Positions 17,409 through 26,929 of a DNA stretch of 64,000 nt are shown in pieces. The first letter of the stretch is position 1. Every line of letters starts with the position of its first letter. A program made the position numbers and the translations under genes. The notes under the pieces are model-generated. The model was given only the letters and a program-made list of their open reading frames with translations, had not been told where the DNA came from and searched no databases. The DNA comes from Planococcus halocryophilus. Lineage in GTDB: Bacteria; Bacillota; Bacilli; Bacillales_A; Planococcaceae. The stretch spans positions 406,001 through 470,000 of the forward strand of contig NZ_CP016537.2 in the NCBI RefSeq assembly GCF_001687585.2, written 5' to 3'.

Positions 17409-18929
17409 ATGACAGATACAACGTATCAAATCATTGCTTTAACCGTTTACCTAGGTGCAATGCTTTATATTGGCTGGTACGCTTATCGCAAAACAGCCAA
17501 CTTATCTGACTATATGCTTGGTGGTAGGGGGCTTGGACCAGCAGTAGCCGCACTAAGTGCAGGAGCATCAGATATGTCCGGATGGCTCTTACTAGGTTTA
17601 CCGGGTGCGATTTACCTTGGAGGACTAGTTGAGGTATGGATTGCAATCGGATTAACAATTGGTGCCTTTTTAAACTGGTTCTTTGTAGCACCACGTTTAC
17701 GAATTTACTCATTTATTACTAGTGATTCGATTACGATCCCGAGTTTCTTAGAAAACCGCTTGAAAGACAAATCGCGGTTATTAAGAATTGTATCGGGTAT
17801 TATCATCTTAATCTTTTTCACATTTTATGTTTCATCCGGTATGGTGGCTTCTGGATTGTTCTTCCAAAGCTCGTTCGGCATGGATTACCATCTAGGACTT
17901 GTCTTGGGCTCGATTGTCGTCGTAGCTTATACTTTGTTCGGTGGATTCCTAGCTGTTAGTTATACCGATTTTGTTCAAGGCGTAATGATGGTACTCGCTT
18001 TAATCGCAGTGCCAATCGTAGGGATTTTCGCTACAGGTGGATTTAGTGATACTGCTGCAAGTATTCGAGAAGTAGATCCGAATATGTTGAGCTTAGTTTC
18101 AGGAGCTTCTACAATCGGTGTTATTTCTGCAGCCGCTTGGGGTCTTGGTTACTTTGGCCAACCTCATATCATCGTTCGTTTTATGGCGATTAAAACGTTG
18201 AAAGAAGTACGTATTGCTCGTCGTATCGGGATGAGCTGGATGATTTTCAGTCTTATTGGAGCTACTGCAACTGCGCTTATCGGTATTGCTTATTTCCAGC
18301 AAAATCCTTCAGCAACGTTAGTGGATCCAGAATCAGTCTTTCTTGACTTGAGTCAAATTTTGTTCCATCCATTAGTTGCAGGATTTGTACTGGCAGCTGT
18401 TTTAGCAGCTGTTATGAGTACAATTTCTTCTCAGCTTTTAGTAAGTTCTTCGGCGCTTATTGAGGATTTATACAAAATTGCCTTCAAAAAAGAAGCATCT
18501 GCTAAAGGTTATGTAACACTTGGTCGAGTAGCTGTAGCATTGATTGCTATTATTGCAGCTTACTTAGCATGGGAACAAAATAACACCATCTTAGGCTTGG
18601 TTGCTTATGCATGGGCTGGATTTGGGGCTGCATTTGGGCCGATTATTCTATTGTCACTGTTCTGGCGTAAGCTGACTTCAAAAGGCGCATTAGCCGGAAT
18701 GATCGTCGGTGCTGTTACAGTTATCGTTTGGGATTCTATGGGCACAGCTGCAGAGGATCCTGGCGCAACGGAACTAACGAATTTCATGGGCAGTGTCTAT
18801 GAAATCATTCCAGGCTTCTTCCTATGTCTTCTTGTTACTTGGCTTGTGAGTCTTGTTACTTACAAACGCGATGAACAGATCGAGAAAGAATTTGATGAAA
18901 CAGTTCGTTTGATCAACGAAGATAAATAA
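17409..18929 (+). CDS. putP: Sodium/proline symporter
   Basis: A 506-residue SSS-family transporter with about 13 membrane segments. GGRGLGPAVAALSAGASDMSGWLLLGLPGAIY near the N-terminus contains the sodium and proline-site residues typical of PutP, and SSQLLVSSSALIEDLYK later is also characteristic. It imports proline for catabolism or as an osmolyte (the OpuE role). AAGGAGGGG precedes the ATG. There are no putA/putB genes beside it, and opuD lies convergent next to it, which favours osmotic use. Confidence 0.9.
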   Translation: MTDTTYQIIALTVYLGAMLYIGWYAYRKTANLSDYMLGGRGLGPAVAALSAGASDMSGWLLLGLPGAIYLGGLVEVWIAIGLTIGAFLNWFFVAPRLRIYSFITSDSITIPSFLENRLKDKSRLLRIVSGIIILIFFTFYVSSGMVASGLFFQSSFGMDYHLGLVLGSIVVVAYTLFGGFLAVSYTDFVQGVMMVLALIAVPIVGIFATGGFSDTAASIREVDPNMLSLVSGASTIGVISAAAWGLGYFGQPHIIVRFMAIKTLKEVRIARRIGMSWMIFSLIGATATALIGIAYFQQNPSATLVDPESVFLDLSQILFHPLVAGFVLAAVLAAVMSTISSQLLVSSSALIEDLYKIAFKKEASAKGYVTLGRVAVALIAIIAAYLAWEQNNTILGLVAYAWAGFGAAFGPIILLSLFWRKLTSKGALAGMIVGAVTVIVWDSMGTAAEDPGATELTNFMGSVYEIIPGFFLCLLVTWLVSLVTYKRDEQIEKEFDETVRLINEDK

Positions 18930-18939
18930 TAAGACAATC

Positions 18940-18986
18940 AAAAAGGCGTACAGCTCTTTCCGTGAGGAAGTGCTGTACGCCTTTTT
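18940..18986. terminator. Bidirectional terminator putP/opuD
   Basis: AAAAAGGCGTACAGC pairs with GCTGTACGCCTTTTT across a 17-nt loop, shared by convergent genes. Confidence 0.88.
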
Positions 18987-18989
18987 AAA

Positions 18990-20540
18990 TTATTTATTGC
19001 GTTGCTTTTTCATTTCTTGGTCCATGCGTTTAAATCGCTGCAATTCAGACTCCCGAATAGGAGGTGATTCTTTACGAATGATTTTAGTGAAAGACCAAAG
19101 CATTAACACCAGTAGCACAGTAAATGGTAAGGCGGATATGAGTGACGCTGTCTGTAAAGCTTGCAATCCACCCGCATACAAGAGAACTGCGGCAATCGCG
19201 GACATTAACACACCCCAAACAATCTTAAAGGCTGTTGGTGGATTCAAGCTACCAAAGCTCGTCATCGATGCCAGAATATAAGTTGCTGAGTCAGCCGAAG
19301 TCACTAAGAAAGTGAAAATCAACAAGATAGCAAGAATCGACATGATCGTCGTCAATGGTAAAACGCCGAAAGTTTGGAACAAAGCAGATGTTAAATCATT
19401 ATTAACGGCTTCTGCAATGCCTGCCCCTTGGTTTAAATCATACCAAAGTGATGTGCCCCCAAAGACGGCGATCCATAAACAGGCGATAGCAGGCGGAATA
19501 ACTAGCACACCCATAACAAACTCACGGATTGTCCGACCTCTAGATACACGCGCTACAAATGCGCCTACAAATGGAGACCAAGCAATAGCCCATGCCCAAT
19601 AGAAAATTGTCCATCCTTGCACCCACTGGCCATTGGCATAAGGCTCTAGTCGTAAACTATAAGGCACAAAGTTTGTAATGTAATCCCCAAGTGCTAATGT
19701 GAAAGTTTCCATGATGAAAACAGTCGGTCCTGCAATGAAAACGAAAACCATTAAAATTAATGCCAGTCCAAGATTTAAGTTACTTAAGTAGGCAATTCCT
19801 TTTTTTAGTCCCGTAGAAGACGATAAGGTATAAGCCGCAAACATTACCGCAATAATACCTAATTGAACCGGGAAGGCGTTTTCAATACCGAATACGGCAT
19901 TGAGTCCGCCGTTCATTTGCAATACTCCTAATCCGAGAGAGGTAGCAATTCCCATTACGGTAGCAATGACAGCTAGAGAGTCGATGGAATTTTTAACTAA
20001 AGGCCTATTTCCTAATACTGGCTCAAGAGCTGTAGAAACCAAACCTGGTTTCTTTTTGCGGAATTGCAAAAAACCGATGACCAGTCCAACAATAGCGAAT
20101 ACTGACCATTGACTGACACCCCAGTGGAAAAATGAGTAGCCCATGGCAATTCTCGCCGCTTCTGGTGTTAGTGCTTCGTTCCCCATAGGGGAGGTGAAGA
20201 AATGGCTCATTGGTTCAGCCACTCCCCAAAATACGAGGCCGGCTCCGAATCCAGCTGAAAACAACATACCAATCCAAGTGAAGAAAGGGAATTCTGGCCG
20301 GTCGTCATCAGTGCCAAGTCGAATACGTCCGAATTTGGATAATGCAATTACTATAAGGAAAAGTGTAATAATAAAGACGGCAAGTAAGTAAAACCAGCCG
20401 AAATTCAAGGTAGTAAAACTAAACAAACGTCCTGCCACTTCTCCAAATTTCACCGGTGTAGCCGCACCTAAAATAACAAGAACAAGAATGGCTGCGGCGG
20501 ATACTATAAATACAGGATTTTTCAATAATTCTTTATTCAT
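18990..20540 (-). CDS. opuD: BCCT-family glycine betaine transporter
   Basis: 516 residues, 12 predicted membrane segments. The family's glycine-rich stretch GFGAGLVFWGVAEP is at about 96-109, and the aromatic substrate-box region (WTIFYWAWAIAWSPF, about 311-325) is intact. It is a sodium-coupled importer of betaine or related trimethylammonium compounds; length and sequence match OpuD/BetL. GAGGAGG precedes the ATG on the minus strand. The hydrophilic C-terminus (about 485-516) is short and basic, a common osmosensing tail. Confidence 0.88.
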   Translation of the reverse strand: MNKELLKNPVFIVSAAAILVLVILGAATPVKFGEVAGRLFSFTTLNFGWFYLLAVFIITLFLIVIALSKFGRIRLGTDDDRPEFPFFTWIGMLFSAGFGAGLVFWGVAEPMSHFFTSPMGNEALTPEAARIAMGYSFFHWGVSQWSVFAIVGLVIGFLQFRKKKPGLVSTALEPVLGNRPLVKNSIDSLAVIATVMGIATSLGLGVLQMNGGLNAVFGIENAFPVQLGIIAVMFAAYTLSSSTGLKKGIAYLSNLNLGLALILMVFVFIAGPTVFIMETFTLALGDYITNFVPYSLRLEPYANGQWVQGWTIFYWAWAIAWSPFVGAFVARVSRGRTIREFVMGVLVIPPAIACLWIAVFGGTSLWYDLNQGAGIAEAVNNDLTSALFQTFGVLPLTTIMSILAILLIFTFLVTSADSATYILASMTSFGSLNPPTAFKIVWGVLMSAIAAVLLYAGGLQALQTASLISALPFTVLLVLMLWSFTKIIRKESPPIRESELQRFKRMDQEMKKQRNK

Positions 20541-20850
20541 GATAACCTCCTCAATTTTTTTCTATACTTTAGCCTATCGAAAATAAGGGGAGAAAACCAC
20601 AGTTTTAGTAGAAAAACATAAGTAATGCTAAAAAACTGTATAAATTGGATTGATGATGTTTAATCGGTGGTTTTCAGAAAATGGTGCTTTGCCAAGGTAT
20701 CACTAATGCATTTTCGGGGATGGTAGTGCAAATAGTATAGTTATATAACCATTCCCTCGGAAGCTTCTTTTAAACGCTTAAAGGAGACTGGGGGCAGAGT
20801 GGCGAACGATATAACTTAAGATTTAAGAAGGAAATTGAGTGAGGTGCTAT
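20541..20850. other. 310-bp divergent intergenic region opuD/VOC gene
   Basis: It holds the leftward opuD leader with GAGGAGG and a TATAGA-like -10. There is also an imperfect inverted repeat, ACAGTTTTAG (20599-20608) against CTAAAAAACTGT (20628-20639), and an AT-rich stretch near 20740 (TATAGTTATATAA) that could serve the rightward gene. No credible small reading frame, RNA gene or known riboswitch was seen. Confidence 0.5.
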
Positions 20851-21579
20851 ATGGAATTAGATCACATTGTTCATTTTGTACAGAAAAATCCAAAGGAAAC
20901 TGTAACTGATTGGCAAATGCAGGGTTTACCTGCGTCTTTTGGGGGGCAACATATCAATTGGGGAACGCAAAATGTATTGTTGTATTTAAAAAATTGTTAT
21001 ATCGAGTGGTTGTCGGTAGAAAAACAAGAAATTGCAACAGAAGCCGAACATCCGTTAACGCGCTTGTTACTGCACGACCAAATAGGGTTTGGAACAATTT
21101 GTGTGAGAACTCAAAATATCGTAGAGTTAAATAAGGACTTGCGAGAGCGCGGAAATGAGACTACGGGTATTCTAGATGCTGAGCGTCGAACGGCAGACGG
21201 TGAGTTGATCAAGTGGAAAATGCTATTTATAAAAGAATCCGTATCTGCGAAATTGCCGATGCCATTTTTTATCGAATGGCAGGAAACGGATGAACAACGT
21301 TACAAAAAGCTGAGAGATAAAGGTATTGTTCAAGCGGCTAATGAGGTACTAACAATTGACCGCTGCGTTTTTGGCGTATGGAATCCAAGTGAAGTTGAAA
21401 ATACATGGCGGGAAATTTTAGGTGGTAGCCTGAAGCTAACTAATTGTCGCATTGAATTCAGAAAAACAACTGAGACACAAGAACGTCTAGAAGAAGTTTA
21501 CTTTATGAATGGTACAAACAAGCTCGAATTTGAACAAGGTCTTTATTGGTTGCCCCCTCTATCATTAGGTGGAAGATAA
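20851..21579 (+). CDS. VOC/glyoxalase-like protein (Glyoxalase_3 type)
   Basis: 242 residues starting MELDHIVHFVQKN, the usual opening of the glyoxalase-like PF13468 group, whose first-strand His can bind metal. The IEWLSVE segment supplies the matching acid. It probably has two beta-alpha-beta modules. Substrate unknown. The ATG at 20851 with GAGGTG 4 nt upstream is preferred for its family-like N-terminus; a GTG at 20839 with AAGGA upstream is possible. hflX follows after 63 nt. Confidence 0.75.
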   Translation: MELDHIVHFVQKNPKETVTDWQMQGLPASFGGQHINWGTQNVLLYLKNCYIEWLSVEKQEIATEAEHPLTRLLLHDQIGFGTICVRTQNIVELNKDLRERGNETTGILDAERRTADGELIKWKMLFIKESVSAKLPMPFFIEWQETDEQRYKKLRDKGIVQAANEVLTIDRCVFGVWNPSEVENTWREILGGSLKLTNCRIEFRKTTETQERLEEVYFMNGTNKLEFEQGLYWLPPLSLGGR

Positions 21580-21642
21580 ACTATGTTAAAATGGATAGAT
21601 TGAATGGGAATTTTCTTTTCCTGAAATAGGAGGACAAGATAA

Positions 21643-22914
21643 ATGGATGAATTACAAGAAAAAGCAGTCATAGTGGGTGTCCAACTTCAAAAAGATCTTC
21701 ATTTTTCCTATGGAATGGAAGAATTGCGTAATTTAGCAGAGGCATGCAATGTGGAGGTTGTCGGAGAAGTCACACAAAACTTGGAACGGATTAACCCTTC
21801 GCATTATGTCGGGAGCGGGAAAGTAGAAGAGATAAAAGCTTTCTATGAAGAAGCCGATGCCAATTTAGTAATTTTCAATGATGAGTTGTCTCCTTCGCAA
21901 ATTCGGAATTTGGAAGAAGATTTAGAGTGTAAAGTTATAGACCGTACAATGCTGATTTTAGATATTTTTTCGAGGCGTGCAAAAACACGTGAAGCACAAG
22001 TGCAAGTAGAGTTGGCACACCTTCAATATATGTTACCACGTTTAATCGGACTAAGAGCTTCGCTAGGACGTCAAGGAGGTAGTAGTAGCGGTGGTGTTGC
22101 TAACCGTGGAGCCGGTGAGACGAAGCTAGAGCTAGATCGTCGTAAAATTGAAGAACAGATCTCGAAGCTTCATAAAGAACTAGAACACATTAAAGATCAG
22201 CGCGTCACACAGCGCAAACAACGTACTAAAAAAGGAATGCCGGTCGTATCATTAGTTGGTTATACGAATGCAGGGAAATCGACGGTGATGAATGGCTTAT
22301 TAACTAAGACAGGGCAAAATGAGGAAAAACAAGTATTTGAAAAAGATATGTTGTTCGCTACGTTGGAAACATCTGTCCGCCAAATTCGATTAGAAGACAA
22401 TAAAAGCTTTTTGCTGACCGATACAGTAGGTTTTGTCAGTAAATTGCCTCACCACCTTGTAAAAGCGTTCCGTTCTACTTTAGAAGAAGCACGAAATGCA
22501 GATTTACTCCTTCATGTCGTTGACGTTTCCAATGAGGAACATCGTTATATGATGGATGTGACGAATCTTACCTTACATGCGGTTGGGGTAGAAAATGTTC
22601 CAACTTTGTATGTTTTTAATAAATCAGACTTAGCAGGAGTAAGCTATCCAGCGATGAATAATGATGGTATATGGATTGCGGCAAAAGAAGGCGTTGGTCT
22701 TGATGAATTATTAGAAGTCATCAAAAAGCAAATTTTCTCAGATTACGTGACGTGCAGAATGATTGTTCCATTTAGTCGTGGAGACATTGTTGCATACCTT
22801 AACGAACATGCGAGCATTCATGAAACCGAATACGAAGAAGACGGCACTTTACTTAAAGTAGAACTGAGTCGTGCAGATTACGACCGCTATGAGCAGTTTG
22901 TTGTCGGGAGCTAA
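21643..22914 (+). CDS. hflX: Ribosome-associated GTPase HflX
   Basis: 423 residues. The N-terminal HflX domain includes the NPSHYVGSGKVEEI segment, then a glycine-rich loop (LGRQGGSSSGGVANRGAGETKLE) and coiled-coil. The GTPase core follows: G1 GYTNAGKST (about 206-214), G3 DTVGFV and G4 NKSD. HflX splits stalled or heat-damaged 70S ribosomes. The length is typical. ATAGGAGGACA precedes the ATG, and a strong terminator follows. Confidence 0.93.
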   Translation: MDELQEKAVIVGVQLQKDLHFSYGMEELRNLAEACNVEVVGEVTQNLERINPSHYVGSGKVEEIKAFYEEADANLVIFNDELSPSQIRNLEEDLECKVIDRTMLILDIFSRRAKTREAQVQVELAHLQYMLPRLIGLRASLGRQGGSSSGGVANRGAGETKLELDRRKIEEQISKLHKELEHIKDQRVTQRKQRTKKGMPVVSLVGYTNAGKSTVMNGLLTKTGQNEEKQVFEKDMLFATLETSVRQIRLEDNKSFLLTDTVGFVSKLPHHLVKAFRSTLEEARNADLLLHVVDVSNEEHRYMMDVTNLTLHAVGVENVPTLYVFNKSDLAGVSYPAMNNDGIWIAAKEGVGLDELLEVIKKQIFSDYVTCRMIVPFSRGDIVAYLNEHASIHETEYEEDGTLLKVELSRADYDRYEQFVVGS

Positions 22915-22919
22915 AATGT

Positions 22920-22958
22920 AAAAAAGGTGCATCTCATTTGATGAGATGCACCTTTTTT
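22920..22958. terminator. Bidirectional terminator hflX/ABC exporter
   Basis: AAAAAGGTGCATCTCAT (22921-22937), loop TTG, ATGAGATGCACCTTTTT (22941-22957). A perfect 17-bp stem between convergent genes. Confidence 0.9.
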
Positions 22959-24677
22959 CTATTGTTCAAACTGGATGCGGTGGAGGTTCGCAAAAACACC
23001 ATCCGTTTGGAGTAACTCACCATATCCGCCTTGTTCGGCAATGCCGTCTTCAGTAACCACGACAACACGATCAGCATCCCGTATGGTGGCGAGACGATGG
23101 GCGATAATAAGTGTTGTGCGATTTTCCGCTAATTCCGCTAAAGCTTCTTGAATAACACGCTCGGTTTGCGTATCAAGTGCAGATGTCGCCTCATCTAAAA
23201 TTAAAATCGGCGGATTTTTTAAGAACATCCGTGCAATTGCTAAACGTTGTTTTTGACCACCAGATAGTTTTAATCCGCGTTCGCCAATTTGTGTATCGTA
23301 CCCTTGTGGCAGTTTCTGAACAAAATCTTCTAAATGTGCCTTTTTCGCAGCTGCTAAAATTTCTTCGTCGCTCGCATATCTTTTTCCGTAAGCGATATTC
23401 TCGCGTATGGTTCCTGTAAACAAAAAGACATCTTGTTGAACAATGCCAATTTGTGAACGTAATGAATGCTTTGTCATATTTCGAATATCTATGCCATCAA
23501 TCGAGATGGTACCTTGTTGGATATCGTAGAAACGTGGAATCAACGAACAAATGGTCGTTTTCCCAGCGCCAGAAGGACCAACAAATGCAATGGTTTCGCC
23601 AGCACGTAATTCTAAATCAATTCCTGATAACACCGTTTTACTATCATCGTAACCAAAATAAACATTATCAAATTTGATATCTCCGTTTAATGTCTCTACG
23701 GTTACAGCGCCTTTCTGATCATTGATATCAGGGGCTTGTTCAATTAAATCACGAAAACGACTGAAACCAGCCATGCCTTTCGGGTAAAGTTCAAGTAATG
23801 CGCTGATTTTATCAATTGGTTTGATCAAGACATTAAGAAAGAGAACAAAACTGACAAGTTCACCGTAAGATAATTGACCTTGAAAGTTGAGCCATGCGCC
23901 ATAAACTAAGACGACTAAAGTCAAAAGGCGAGTCATCATATAAATGCTGGAATGTGTCGCTGCCATTACTTTATAAGCGACCATCTTCGCAAGACGGAAA
24001 TGGTCGTTATCCTTTTTAAAGCGTTCGATTTCAAATTCTTCATTTGTGAAAGATTGCACTACTCGTGCTCCGGATACACTGTCCTCAACGCGACTGTTAA
24101 CGTCAGCAATTTTCCCATACATATTGCTCCAAGCTTGGTTCATCTTAATGTTACAAAATGTAATCAACCAAATAAGAAACGGAATGACAATTAATGTGAC
24201 CAGTGCTAGTTTCGGGTTGATCCAAAACATAATGCCGAAAGCTCCGAAGAACGTCATGATGGCGATAAAGAAGTCTTCTGGTCCGTGATGAGCAAGTTCA
24301 CCAATATCAAATAAATCATTAGTGACACGGCTCATAATATGACCAGTTTTGATATTGTCAAAAAAGCGGAAAGATTGACGCTGGACATGAGTAAATAATT
24401 CTTCCCTCATATCGGTTTCAATATTAATCCCTAACTTGTGACCAAGATAGCTGACAATATACTGCAAAAATGTACTTAAAAGAAATATGATGAGCAGTAA
24501 GAAACTGACGGTAGTAATGGTATTCCAATTTCCGCTTGGCAATAAATCGTCGATAAACCATTGAACAGCAACTGGAAATGCTAATTCAAGAATAGCTACA
24601 AAAACAGCACTGGAAAAGTCGATGATAAATAGCCGTTTATGCGGCTTATAATAGTTGAAAAACTGTTTCAATCTCAA
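22959..24677 (-). CDS. ABC exporter, fused permease-ATPase (multidrug/lipid type)
   Basis: About 572 residues with six membrane helices, then an ATPase with Walker A GPSGAGKTT, Q-loop VQQDVFLFTGTIRENI, signature LSGGQKQR and Walker B ILILDEATSALD. It is a homodimeric-type exporter of the MsbA/BmrA class; the substrate is unknown. A GAGGTG site lies 6 nt before a TTG at 24677, which I take as the start. A GTG at 24686 lies inside that ribosome site and would add three residues. It is a single gene, divergent from the lipoprotein gene. Confidence 0.85.
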   Translation of the reverse strand: MRLKQFFNYYKPHKRLFIIDFSSAVFVAILELAFPVAVQWFIDDLLPSGNWNTITTVSFLLLIIFLLSTFLQYIVSYLGHKLGINIETDMREELFTHVQRQSFRFFDNIKTGHIMSRVTNDLFDIGELAHHGPEDFFIAIMTFFGAFGIMFWINPKLALVTLIVIPFLIWLITFCNIKMNQAWSNMYGKIADVNSRVEDSVSGARVVQSFTNEEFEIERFKKDNDHFRLAKMVAYKVMAATHSSIYMMTRLLTLVVLVYGAWLNFQGQLSYGELVSFVLFLNVLIKPIDKISALLELYPKGMAGFSRFRDLIEQAPDINDQKGAVTVETLNGDIKFDNVYFGYDDSKTVLSGIDLELRAGETIAFVGPSGAGKTTICSLIPRFYDIQQGTISIDGIDIRNMTKHSLRSQIGIVQQDVFLFTGTIRENIAYGKRYASDEEILAAAKKAHLEDFVQKLPQGYDTQIGERGLKLSGGQKQRLAIARMFLKNPPILILDEATSALDTQTERVIQEALAELAENRTTLIIAHRLATIRDADRVVVVTEDGIAEQGGYGELLQTDGVFANLHRIQFEQ

Positions 24678-24846
24678 AACTTTCACCTCATTTTATACTC
24701 GCAATGAAAAGTATAATCGAAGTTACTGAAATAAACGACTAGAATCGGGTAAACAAAGAATATGAAACAATTTTTAGTGCGGTCCGTATATAGAGAGAAG
24801 CAACTCAAAAAGGAAACTTAATACGAGTAAAAGGAGGATCACTATT

Positions 24847-25710
24847 ATGAAGAAATGGTTACTGTTTATGAGTGCAGCAACTTTAACGATGGGACTTTCA
24901 GCTTGTGGTGAACCAGCGGAACCAGCATCTGGTGATGAGTCGGCAAAAGGGGAAGATAGTGATTTGACAGTTCAAGAACTGTATACAAAATCAGTAAAAG
25001 CATCTGAAGCTATTACGAGCTTACACGCTGATATCCTAACCGATCAAGTAATGGAGATGCAGTCGGATGGTATGGTGATTAATATGAAAATGGATTCAGC
25101 GATGGATATGGTGACTGAACCACTAGCATTTCATCAAACGGCAGAAACTTCTATTGTGTCGGAAGATATTGACAATGCCAATCCGATGAATATGGAAATG
25201 TATTTCACAGATCAAGGCATGTATATGTATGAAAACACAATGACGATGTGGTTGAAAATGCCAGATGAAAGTATTACAGGGTTGAAAGAGCTAGCTGATC
25301 AACAAACTGCGGATCCTGCACAGCAATTAGAAGAATTAGGTGAGTTTCAAAATGATTTCACTTTTGAGCAAACTGCAGATGAGTATATTTTGACGCTTGA
25401 TGCTTCCGGAGAGAAATTTAAAGAATTGATGGATCAACAGCTAGACAAAACATTAGGGCAAATGGAAATCGAAGCTCAAATGGCACTTGAAGACATGACC
25501 ATTCATTCGGTAAACTACACAATCTATATCGATAAAGAAACCTTTTTAACGAACACGATGAATATGACAATGGACATGGATATGAATATTGAAGGAGAAG
25601 TCATGAACATTAAGTCAGATGTACAAGCTGAATACAGCAAGTACAATGAGATTGATGCCATTACTGTACCGGATGAAGTACTAGAAGAAGCACTAGAAAT
25701 GAATGGTTGA
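24847..25710 (+). CDS. Met-rich lipoprotein (DUF6612-like)
   Basis: 287 residues with a clear lipoprotein signal, MKKWLLFMSAATLTMGLSACG (Cys at 20), and an acidic Ser/Glu linker. The beta-rich mature domain resembles LppX/DUF6612 proteins, which have a half-barrel fold suited to hydrophobic ligands. About 29 methionines (10 percent) are concentrated in alternating runs such as MNMTMDMDMN. AAAGGAGG precedes the ATG. It is divergent from the ABC exporter and upstream of the iron-uptake operon. A ligand cannot be assigned. Confidence 0.75.
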   Translation: MKKWLLFMSAATLTMGLSACGEPAEPASGDESAKGEDSDLTVQELYTKSVKASEAITSLHADILTDQVMEMQSDGMVINMKMDSAMDMVTEPLAFHQTAETSIVSEDIDNANPMNMEMYFTDQGMYMYENTMTMWLKMPDESITGLKELADQQTADPAQQLEELGEFQNDFTFEQTADEYILTLDASGEKFKELMDQQLDKTLGQMEIEAQMALEDMTIHSVNYTIYIDKETFLTNTMNMTMDMDMNIEGEVMNIKSDVQAEYSKYNEIDAITVPDEVLEEALEMNG

Positions 25711-25766
25711 AGATGACTAGGTGTTTAAAAGTGGACCTGAAAATAAAACAGAATGAATAAAGTTAG

Positions 25767-25796
25767 AGAGCCTACCAATTTGGTAGGCTCTTTTTT
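25767..25796 (+). terminator. Rho-independent terminator
   Basis: AGAGCCTACCA (25767-25777), loop ATT, TGGTAGGCTCT (25781-25791), then T-run. Confidence 0.88.
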
Positions 25797-25849
25797 CTAG
25801 TGATAACAATGTTATAAATTTGATGAATTAGTACGAATTTATATCTAAA

Positions 25850-25864
25850 TGAAAATTATTCTCA
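25850..25864 (+). promoter_or_regulatory. Fur box 1 (upstream of -35)
   Basis: TGAAAATTATTCTCA differs from the 7-1-7 Fur consensus TGATAATNATTATCA by one base in each arm. It ends 8 nt before the -35 at 25873. Confidence 0.65.
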
Positions 25865-25872
25865 TTTAATCA

Positions 25873-25900
25873 TTGACTGACTTTTAGTGGATGCTATACT
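25873..25900 (+). promoter_or_regulatory. Sigma-A promoter of yclNOPQ
   Basis: TTGACT (25873-25878), a 16-bp spacer and TATACT (25895-25900). Confidence 0.7.
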
Positions 25901-25916
25901 GAAATAGGTAAGTCAG

Positions 25917-25931
25917 TGATAATGATTATCA
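25917..25931 (+). promoter_or_regulatory. Fur box 2, perfect 7-1-7 match
   Basis: TGATAATGATTATCA is an exact match to the Bacillus Fur consensus, placed just after the predicted transcription start, where binding blocks initiation. Confidence 0.88.
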
Positions 25932-25942
25932 CTATCAACTAA

Positions 25943-25959
25943 TCAATAATCATTATTGA
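25943..25959 (+). promoter_or_regulatory. Third Fur-like palindrome in the leader
   Basis: TCAATAATCATTATTGA is a perfect 17-bp dyad whose core, ATAATCATTAT, overlaps the Fur consensus. It lies 20 bp before the yclN start and could extend Fur occupancy. Confidence 0.5.
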
Positions 25960-25978
25960 AGACAGATGAGGGACAGCT

Positions 25979-26929
25979 ATGAAAAAACGCTATTTAATAC
26001 CAATATTAATCATACTGTCGATCATTTCCTTGTTTGTCGGTGTGAGCAGTATCAGTATAGTTGATTTATTTGACTTCCAATCGGAAGAGACACAAATATT
26101 CTTAATTAGCCGTCTGCCGCGGGTGGTTGCGATTTTGCTGGCGGGTGCAGGAATGAGTATGGCAGGACTCATTATGCAGCAGTTAAGTCGCAATAAATTC
26201 GTGTCTCCGACAACAGCAGGTACATTAGATGCTACTCGGCTTGGTATTCTCGTATCCATGCTTTTGTTCGCAAATGCGTCGATGCTAGAAAAAATGACAG
26301 TAGCTTTTGCTTTTGCACTTGCTGGAACATTTCTTTTCATGCAAATTCTTAATCGCATCAAATTTAAAGATGCGATATTTATTCCTTTAGTTGGGTTGAT
26401 GTTTGGGAACATCTTGTCATCCATTACAACATTTTTCGCTTATCGAGCAGATGTTATTCAAAACATGTCTGCTTGGTTACAAGGTGACTTTTCCATGGTT
26501 ATGAAAGGAAGTTATGAACTTCTCTACATCAGTGTGCCGGTATTTGTTATCGCCTATCTTTATGCTAACCGATTTACGGTAGCTGGAATGGGCGAAGATT
26601 TCTCAAAGAATTTGGGCATGAAATATCGCAGTGTTGTAAACATCGGATTGACACTCGTAGCCTTGATTACGGCGACAGTTGTTTTGACGGTAGGGGTTAT
26701 CCCGTTTCTTGGGTTGATTATCCCGAACATCGTCTCGATCTTTAAAGGAGATCATCTTCAAAAAACATTGCCCCATACGGCAATGTTTGGCGCTATTTTC
26801 TTATTAGTGTGCGATATTTTGGGAAGAGTACTAATTTACCCGTACGAAATCTCCATCAGCTTGATGGTGGGCGTAATCGGAAGCTTTATTTTCCTCTTCT
26901 TATTGTTTAGGAGGAAAGTATATGCGTGA
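25979..26929 (+). CDS. yclN: Iron-siderophore ABC permease (YclN-like)
   Basis: 316 residues, a FecCD/BtuC-type permease with eight to ten membrane segments and the ATPase-contact region ending in GVIPFLGLIIPNIVS. Gene order and lengths (316, 316, 253, 316 residues) parallel B. subtilis yclNOPQ, which imports petrobactin and related catecholate Fe complexes; substrate here is by analogy. GAGGGA precedes the ATG, and the gene overlaps yclO by 8 nt. Controlled by the Fur boxes upstream. Confidence 0.88.
   Translation: MKKRYLIPILIILSIISLFVGVSSISIVDLFDFQSEETQIFLISRLPRVVAILLAGAGMSMAGLIMQQLSRNKFVSPTTAGTLDATRLGILVSMLLFANASMLEKMTVAFAFALAGTFLFMQILNRIKFKDAIFIPLVGLMFGNILSSITTFFAYRADVIQNMSAWLQGDFSMVMKGSYELLYISVPVFVIAYLYANRFTVAGMGEDFSKNLGMKYRSVVNIGLTLVALITATVVLTVGVIPFLGLIIPNIVSIFKGDHLQKTLPHTAMFGAIFLLVCDILGRVLIYPYEISISLMVGVIGSFIFLFLLFRRKVYA

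Noticed and set aside
18970..20391. Long plus-strand open frames opposite opuD
   Set aside because: They mirror the codon bias of the intact BCCT gene on the minus strand and have no recognisable protein or ribosome sites.
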